Source: Trichobilharzia szidati
Lineage: Eukaryota > Platyhelminthes > Trematoda > Strigeidida > Schistosomatidae
NCBI GenBank assembly: GCA_944472155.2
Contig: OX235273.1
Location: 34,321,204-34,385,203, forward strand
Direction: 5' to 3'
Length of the DNA stretch: 64,000 nt
Notes under the pieces: model-generated
Databases searched by the model: none
Seen by the model: only the letters and a program-made list of their open reading frames with translations
What the model was told of the DNA's origin: nothing
Translations under genes and position numbers: made by a program
In this document: piece after piece, positions 58,432 to 64,000 of the stretch
How the letters are laid out: each line of letters starts with the position of its first letter
Numbering within the stretch: position 1 is the stretch's first letter

Positions 58432-58884
58432 TTACCAAGGGAGTGAGAGGTTATTCACACTCTCTTTCTGTATGCATAAGTCTGGTTTAAATCGTTTGAT
58501 TGCTATCGCTTCGGCAAATCGTAGTAAATTTGCTGTCCTTTGTCTATTTAATATTTTGAAGGACTTAGAAATCTCTACGAGATGTCCGGTATCAACAATA
58601 TGTCTGGTAATTGCACTCTGAGAATATTTGCTTCCTTTTCGGCACAGGTTTCTTGGAATATGTTCAGAAAACTGGATAGAAGCCCTTCTTTCCGTCCTTC
58701 CAATGTACTTACTCCCGCAGGTGCACGTAAATTCATAAACGTAGTTGGAGGTGACATCAGCAGGGTATTTATCCAGTTTTGAGTGGCTTATAGAAGAAGT
58801 GGTGCTGTATAATGATATGAGTTTTGCTTCCGGAAAGCTTCTTTTTATCGCACCTTTCAGTCTTTTGTCAATCTTTTGTGACAC
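58432..58884 (-). pseudogene. PLE-F ORF: GIY-YIG endonuclease end
   Basis: 150 open codons: KRLKGAIKRSFPEAKLISLY (linker), SNYVYEFTCTCGSKYIGRTE then RRASIQFSEH (C-x-C, intact YIG, SEH), AITRHIVDTGHLVEISK, LLRFAEAIAIKRFKPDLC and QKESVNNLSLPW. The sequence from linker to natural C-terminus is complete and unbroken, but the reverse transcriptase is absent. Truncated at the arm junction around 58900. Closest relatives in the window: 35145-35440 and 8788-9212. Confidence 0.85.
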
Positions 58885-59011
58885 TGCATCTCCTTTGAAT
58901 GGAATGCTTTCATTTTGGATGCGTTAGTTTTATAGTATCTCTTCTCTACTACCACTCAAACATTAAAGTATGTTATTATCATCTATATAACCATTGTAAT
59001 TTCAGGTAGTC

Positions 59012-59060
59012 TGCAGCTGATGAGAACCTGTGAAATAGAATGATATCATTTTATACTGCA
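59012..59060 (+). ncRNA. hammerhead ribozyme motif, right arm of PLE-F (best copy)
   Basis: Stem I TGCAG (59012-59016) / CTGCA (59056-59060). Core CTGATGA exact (59017-59023). Stem II region GAACCTGT is closed only by a G-T pair and is weak. GAAA exact (59032-59035). Stem III TAGAATGAT/ATCATTTTA pairs over nine positions with one G-T and essentially no loop. Then T-A, giving the cleavage triplet ATA. Order and all catalytic core bases fit a type I hammerhead. A loopless palindromic stem III would favour a dimer. Activity is uncertain because of stem II. Confidence 0.65.
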
Positions 59061-59099
59061 AATTTCGTCTTCCTTTCTTTATCGAAACATGATCACTTT

Positions 59100-60370
59100 C
59101 TTGGTTTGAATACAAATTATGTTTTCAAATGTCTTCAATCCCTGATACTTACCCAAACCCTAGATGCATGTGGCATGCCCGCTATTATTATTATCCTCAG
59201 AAAGTATGCAGATATTGCATAGCATCACCTTACTGATATTTTTTAACGCGACTTTTCCCACCAATTTTGTGCCTGCTTCTTGGAAAGACACCAAAATCGT
59301 TCCTGTGTCTAAATCATTAAGTGGATTATGCGTGAAGATTAGACCAATTGCTATTACCTAACCATTTTTAATAATAATGGAGCAACTGCTTTTACTTAAG
59401 TTTATACTTTCATTGAAGGCTTTCAACGACCTTAAATAAGTTGCTTTAATATATGATATATATACTTTAGTTAACACTGTTGTTTCAAATTATAATTTTC
59501 TCTCCAGTGTAGACAGGAGTGCTAATATGTTCCGTTTACTTTACTAGATTACACATCTTCCTATGATTGCTTACCTAGAGCTCTTGTGTTAAACAAGGAT
59601 ACTGTGACACAAAAAGGGTGCTGGATTAATAAATGGCTTCATTCTTACTATTCTGAGAGGAAACAGTACACTGTATGTGGTCAGAAGTCTTTCACCGCGT
59701 AATTTACTGTAGCTGGTGTCCCTCAACGTGCATTCTGTTTTCTTTCTCCTTACATGAATTTTCTGATTGAGATGCAGCTAATTTAGCTGATGGGCTGAAT
59801 GTTTCCATAGTTTCAAAGTTAATGGCTATTAATCAGAGATATGTTTTTGTCCTTGTCGAATAGTCGTCCAGATTATTATTATATCACCTTCAGACAGAAA
59901 CGAGATTTAAATGAACTTGTCCGTTCCCATGACTCTATTGTCATGGAAAGCACTGAATTTGAAACTGAGTTGAATGTTGAAAAACCTCTGATCTTTCCCA
60001 CATCATGGTGATTTCTAGAAAGATACTGGTGAAGATGTATCTAATGCAAGAAACGTATGAAAATCATCTTGTCATACTCTGAGCATCCTCATTATGCACA
60101 AGTTTCCCCTTTAATTATCATCAAATAAGTCTGGGAGCAATTATAAAGGACTTTGCGCCCGGAAAACAGCATAAAACTCTGCAGCACGCATTTTATTTGA
60201 TGAGAAATGTGTACGGCGTAAAACTGCTAATTTACTGTGAGACAGTGAGTAAGTGGCTGATTTTGTTCTTTCGATCACCTATCTGTTTTTGCCACTATTT
60301 CCAATTAATTCTGATTTTGCATTTAATTTCGTACTGGCCTTGGTAACAATGTAAACACCCTATTAATGAT
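59100..60370 (+). mobile_element. CR1-like LINE reverse transcriptase remnant
   Basis: Pieces in order: FPTNFVPASWKDTKIVPVSK and GLCVKIRPIAIT (N-terminal reverse transcriptase, normally SWK..KV.PI.K...RPI), DYTSYDCLPRALVLN (motif A, D.TSAFD with a gap), WLHSYYSERKQYTVCG, VAGVPQRAFCFLSPYM (motif B, usually GVPQG), and further scraps to about 60260. Many stops. Its 3' end (CAATGTAAACACCC) resembles that of 24410-25320, so both probably belong to one family. PLE-F sits at its 5' boundary. Confidence 0.72.
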
Positions 60371-60379
60371 TTCCTCCAT

Positions 60380-60870
60380 AGAGTCTAATGTAAAGAGAAA
60401 ATTAGATCAAGAGTTTTACTATTCCACATGGCGTCAAGAGTGCTGTTTGGAATATGGTTATTATTATTATTAAAAATACTAACTTCACATGAAATCTCAT
60501 TATTACAAGAAATTTCACCTATAGAATCACATAAAAGCAATAATTGACACAAGAAATACCACCCATTATCCTTCCAGCTATACAACTCATCGCGAAAGAA
60601 GAAACAGTGATTACGTCAAAAAACATCCCATACTTTCAAGCATTGATTTAATATAAAACAAAAAGTAACTTCATCAAACATCGACAACATTATTAAAAAT
60701 GGTGGCTATCTGAAATCTGCTACGTGTCTGCTCTATACACCTAAAAAAGTACAGTTAGAAATTCACTTGTCGATTCAATTTGTACGAAATAACAGCGCTG
60801 ATAGAATAATTAAAATAGACAAAGTGACAGGGGATTTCAGAATAGACAAGTTAATTATTAACACCATTCT
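60380..60870. other. unassigned stretch
   Basis: Short (ATT)n near 60458-60471. Otherwise nothing. Confidence 0.5.
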
Positions 60871-60879
60871 TCATAATGC

Positions 60880-61112
60880 TGCGCCGGTGATTTGGCGGTA
60901 GAACGCTCACCAACCATTCATATGGCGTAGGTTCCATCCAACGCACTCATAGACCCCACTAAGCTGATAATTAGGCCAGTAAAGGAGGATTTTTGGCGTC
61001 AGGTTAGCAACTTCATCCCGCGAAAATAAACCCACTGCTACAGAAACTGCAAAGCTCTAATTTGAAGCCCTATGTTCTACTGGGAACGTTAAGAAATAAA
61101 ACAATAATAATA
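60880..61112 (+). repeat. tRNA-headed SINE with RTE-derived body and tail (clearest copy)
   Basis: Head GGTGATTTGGCGGTAGAACG (A-box-like) and GGTTCCATCC (B-box-like). The body, GCCAGTAAAGGAGGA, then GGTTAGCAACTTCATCCC, CACTGCTACAGAAACTGCAA, aligns with the first ~130 bp of the RTE at 50440-50564. The tail TTTGAAGCCCTATGTTCTAC plus AATAATAATAAA aligns with the RTE 3' end. PLE-L is inserted immediately after its tail. Confidence 0.82.
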
Positions 61113-62236
61113 AACCATAAACTGAAGACGTAATTTGTCTGAATCGTGTAATGTATTCGCGCAACATATTTCGAACAATCTGATCACACACGGACTTGTC
61201 ATAGGAATATATATGAAATTAATAAAGAGGTAAGAGGTGAGAAAATAGACTCAGGGCAAGTCAAAAGGACATATTCAAGATCAAAATAACAATGAAGACC
61301 ACTAAACCAAATAGCAGAGGTAATAGTACATCTGCCATGTTATCAAAACAAAATTTACCAAGGAAGGTTTAATGTGATGATGAATTGTTTTTGAACGCAT
61401 AAGGGTGGTTTTAACTTTCTAATTGCTAGGGCTTCCCCAAACTTTAGGATACGCCCCAAACACGTTTTATAGATAGGTTTAAAAGATCTCTTACGTCAAT
61501 TTATTCCTGTCTCTATAATATGTTTAGCAATAGAAGAGCTAGGTCTCCTGTCCTTACCATTAATGGGTTCTGAAGATTCCATTTGTTTTTGGAGCCATTT
61601 AGGAATATGCTCTGAAGCCCTTACTTGCAGAGATCAACGAGTCCCCTCTATGCATGTGTGTCCACATGTACATTCAAACAGGTAAATACAGTGGGATGTG
61701 ATGTCATTTTTCATATGTTCAAAGGGCTTAGGTAGATATATTGGCTATTAGCGGCATATAAAGTCTTTTTAACAGCAGCGTTCAGTCTTTGTCTAGTTGT
61801 CAAGCTGCTTTGATGCCCCATATAGAGTAGCTTGATGTACACGTCTTTCTTAGGGGCGAGTTGTAGAGTGGGTCTTGGTGTTTTGACTACTTTATATCTC
61901 CTGATGAACTTGTCTGGATAATTGTTATCAACCAGAGTTTGTGTCAACTTTCTTTCTTCTTCATCAAGTGTGTCTTCAGTGCATATTCGTTGGATTCTAC
62001 TGAAGAGGCACCTTACTAAGGCTCTTCATTGTTATTTTGACCTTGAATATGTCCTTTTAACTTGACCTAAGTCTATTTTCTCACATCTTACGTCTTTATT
62101 AATTTCATATATATTCCTATGACAAGTCCGTGTGTGATCAGATTGTTCGAAATGTGTTGCGCAAATACATTACACGATTCGGACAAATTATGTCTTCTTA
62201 TTGCTTTATCTAAATTCATAAAGAGAACCATAAACT
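61113..62236 (-). mobile_element. PLE-L: Penelope-like element with inverted arms and exact 11-bp TSD
   Basis: AACCATAAACT at 61113-61123 and 62226-62236 is an exact TSD. Arms 61124-61298 and 62023-62197 (175 bp each) are inverted repeats, with an extra 28 bp (62198-62225) beyond the right arm, here on the 5' side of the coding part. A hammerhead-like block lies in each arm (near 62122-62175 on the plus strand: CGTGT/ACACG stem I, TGATCAG in core position, GAAA, TGTGTTGCGCAA-type stem III, TTA). Confidence 0.88.
61375..62020 (-). pseudogene. PLE-L coding remnant
   Basis: Leftward pieces: QTLVDNNYPDKFIRRYKVVK and RPTLQLAPKKDVYIKLLYMG, RLNAAVKKTLYAANS (linker), then a damaged endonuclease region (FTCLNVHVDTHA, where C-x-C is normal and YIG is lost) and scraps of the C-terminus toward 61420. 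Several stops. No reverse transcriptase motifs. Confidence 0.7.
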
Positions 62237-62239
62237 CTT

Positions 62240-62430
62240 CGTAATGAAAGTATTGCCATGGGAAACTGAGATTGCCAATAAACCTATTTTTGAAACCCTA
62301 GAAACAGCGCTTCAATTTATGGACAAATATCACCTTCACGTATTTCAGTATGCTCTACATTTATAATGATGAGGCATGCACCTTTCCCATAATGATAAAC
62401 ACAGAAAGTTGAGTGCATGACAGAAATTTA
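62240..62430. other. unassigned flank between two PLEs
   Basis: No feature seen. Confidence 0.5.
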
Positions 62431-62432
62431 AT

Positions 62433-63570
62433 CAAAGAGAATGTTAACAGTCCAAATCAAAGGAATATTGGTAAACACAGTTAACATCAAAGAGCACATT
62501 TTATCATCTTTGATATTCATGTCAACAAGTTAATTATTTGTTTACCAAATACACACACCTTCAATTAAGATTGTTGATGCTCTTTTTGATCATATGACAT
62601 TTAGTAATCTCTCATTCTCTATTCCTCCAACATATTTGGAAGATTAATTATTATGCACTGAAAGTATTCTTTTCCCTTTTGTATGTGAGACCTTTCAACA
62701 AGTGGATAGGGTTGGAATGTGAAGTGCTTAGGTCTACTGTCGCCTGGTGTGTATTTGTTTCACCTTGAAAATCTGGTTGTAGAATTGATAAAAAATGTGA
62801 AGTCCAAGACAGTAGTAGTGGCTGGAATTGCTTCGTTTGCACACAAAGCACTCGTTATTTCACGCGAATCCCGATAGCCTCTGCTGTTTGAAGCATGCGG
62901 TACCTCAATGATTTTGTAGACGACAAAGAGGTCATTTAGTTTCAAAGCTTAGAGTGTCTTTTTATCCCGAAGGTACATGTCTATATCAATTTAGACTATA
63001 ATGATGAAATGAATGGTAGAATTTCAAGACGAAGATTATATCTCCTCGTTCATAGAACTTAATATGTATACAGGTTTATAATTGTCACAGAAGCCAGGAT
63101 TCATTAACTAACACAGTCCTAAATAACGCTTTTGGTTAAGTCCATACAGTAGACAATTCGCGTCTGCATCCTTACTGCACATCACATATCTCCTACAAGA
63201 AGGCACATTCTTTATCAATTCTACAACCAGATTTTCAAGGTGAGACAAATACATACCAGGCGACAGTAGACCTAAGCACTTCCCATTGCAACCCCATCCA
63301 CTTGTCGAAAGGTCTCACATCCAAAAGGGGAAAGAACACTTTCAGTGCATAATAATTATTCTTCCAAATATGTTGGGGGAATAGAGAATGAGAGATTACT
63401 AGATGTCATATGATCAAAAAGAGCATCAACAATCTTAATTGAAGATGTGTGTTTATTTGGTAAACAAATAATTAACTTGTTGACATGAATATCAAAGATG
63501 ATAAAATGTGCTCTTTGATGTTAACTGTGTTTACCAATATTCCTTTGATTAGGACTGTTGACATTCTTTG
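62433..63570 (-). mobile_element. PLE-M: Penelope-like element with 367-bp inverted arms
   Basis: Arms 62433-62799 and 63204-63570 are inverted repeats of about 367 bp, the longest pair in the window, separated by about 400 bp. No TSD found. The spacer carries, on the minus strand, LRYRMLQTAEAIGIR and LCVQTKQFQPLLLSW, the conserved C-terminus of the PLE ORF, in two frames. The coding part is almost entirely gone, leaving mainly two facing arms. Transcription through it would give a long hairpin. Confidence 0.75.
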
Positions 63571-63639
63571 CTGATTACATATCTATCTATCGTATATCCT
63601 CCTATGCTTATAATTATGGAGGTAGCTAAGTTACTTTCT

Positions 63640-63905
63640 CTAACGCGAACCTAAATATTGTCACATCTTATATTATATACCAGTTTATAGCTGTATGTAA
63701 CCACACATACATAGGTAGGACGTGATTGTAAGGGAAGGGGACATATACCCAAATGGCTTGAAAGACAGTTACACTGGGAAATCCGGATAAACTCATTTAT
63801 CAAACTAACAAGGCCATCAATACCACAGTGCTTGAGTGACACTGATAATAAGATAGATATCAAAAGAGCTTTCATGTGAATCTACATATGCCGTCAGTGA
63901 TAAGT
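63640..63905 (+). pseudogene. PLE GIY-YIG scrap at window end (PLE-N)
   Basis: YQFIAVCNHTYIGRT (Y-x-F, YIG and Arg kept, first Cys of C-x-C lost) at about 63680-63722, then GKGTYTQMA and later AINTTVLE. Several stops. Too short to place further; the element may continue beyond the window. Confidence 0.55.
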
Positions 63906-64000
63906 ACTGAAATGCTCTGAGGAAACAGGCACCTATAATGTATGGTTTGACCAAGTGTGTTTGGAAATAATTCCTTATTACTACTAACCTACTTTGATAA

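Larger units (their letters stand above)
57977..59099 (-). mobile_element. PLE-F: Penelope-like element with inverted arms, TSD and paired hammerheads
   Basis: ATGATCGCTTT (57977-57987) and ATGATCACTTT (59089-59099) are an 11-bp TSD with one difference. Inverted arms 58017-58198 and 58903-59081 are near-identical. An extra 29 bp lie outside the left arm. Each arm carries the same 49-nt hammerhead-like sequence. The coding remnant (58432-58884) reads leftward. The right TSD abuts a CR1-like remnant. Confidence 0.88.

Noticed and set aside
1..64000. Bacterial or phage content, CRISPR array, operons
   Set aside because: No long prokaryotic-style ORFs, no ribosome binding sites, no spaced direct repeats; all coding traces are eukaryotic retroelements.

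Overview
This window is eukaryotic, repeat-dominated, AT-rich DNA from a flatworm. The best fit is a blood fluke of the genus Schistosoma or a close schistosomatid relative. The reasons are the combination of SR2-like RTE retrotransposons, schistosome-type CR1-like LINE remnants, many Penelope-like element (PLE) fragments with GIY-YIG endonuclease tails, and short tRNA-headed repeats carrying Sm-alpha-type hammerhead ribozyme sequences. I found no convincing host exon, tRNA, rRNA or CRISPR. The window is probably intergenic or intronic.

Layout. 0-5 kb: two tRNA-headed SINEs and two recent 5'-truncated RTE copies, each with its own target-site duplication (TSD). 5-9 kb: hammerhead SINEs of two families and a SINE with an RTE-like tail. 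8.8-10.8 kb: two PLEs, one inside a 12-bp TSD. 12-16 kb: three RTE fragments. 16.4-18.9 kb: a decayed PLE with a second PLE nested in it. 20-25 kb: SINEs, a third hammerhead-like repeat, a PLE and a CR1-like fragment. 26-28.5 kb: a decayed PLE with a nearby hammerhead motif, then an unidentified GC-elevated segment. 31.4-37 kb: three PLEs and two RTE fragments. 37.8-44.7 kb: Sm-alpha-type copies, another LINE remnant, an RTE fragment and a hammerhead SINE. 47.3-50.6 kb: one essentially full-length RTE (3.24 kb, 10-bp TSD) that is dead from three stops and two frameshifts, one of them in the reverse transcriptase catalytic box. 53-54.9 kb: a PLE with an unbroken 285-codon reading frame. 55.5-63.9 kb: an RTE fragment, four PLEs, a CR1-like remnant and a SINE.

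How the parts relate. (1) Most PLE units are short: a C-terminal coding remnant (end of reverse transcriptase plus GIY-YIG nuclease) between inverted arms of 100-370 bp. Several have exact TSDs and an extra 23-39 bp beyond one arm. This matches the inverted pseudo-LTR architecture known for Penelope elements. (2) Within these arms, at corresponding places, lie hammerhead-like cores in the order stem I, CTGATGA-like, short stem II, GAAA, palindromic stem III, NTH, stem I. (3) Two tRNA-headed SINE families carry other hammerheads, also with tiny palindromic stem III. (4) A further SINE family is a chimera of a tRNA-like head, the RTE 5' end and the RTE 3' end, which explains how the RTE could mobilise it. 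Stretches between these features are listed as unassigned where I see nothing.
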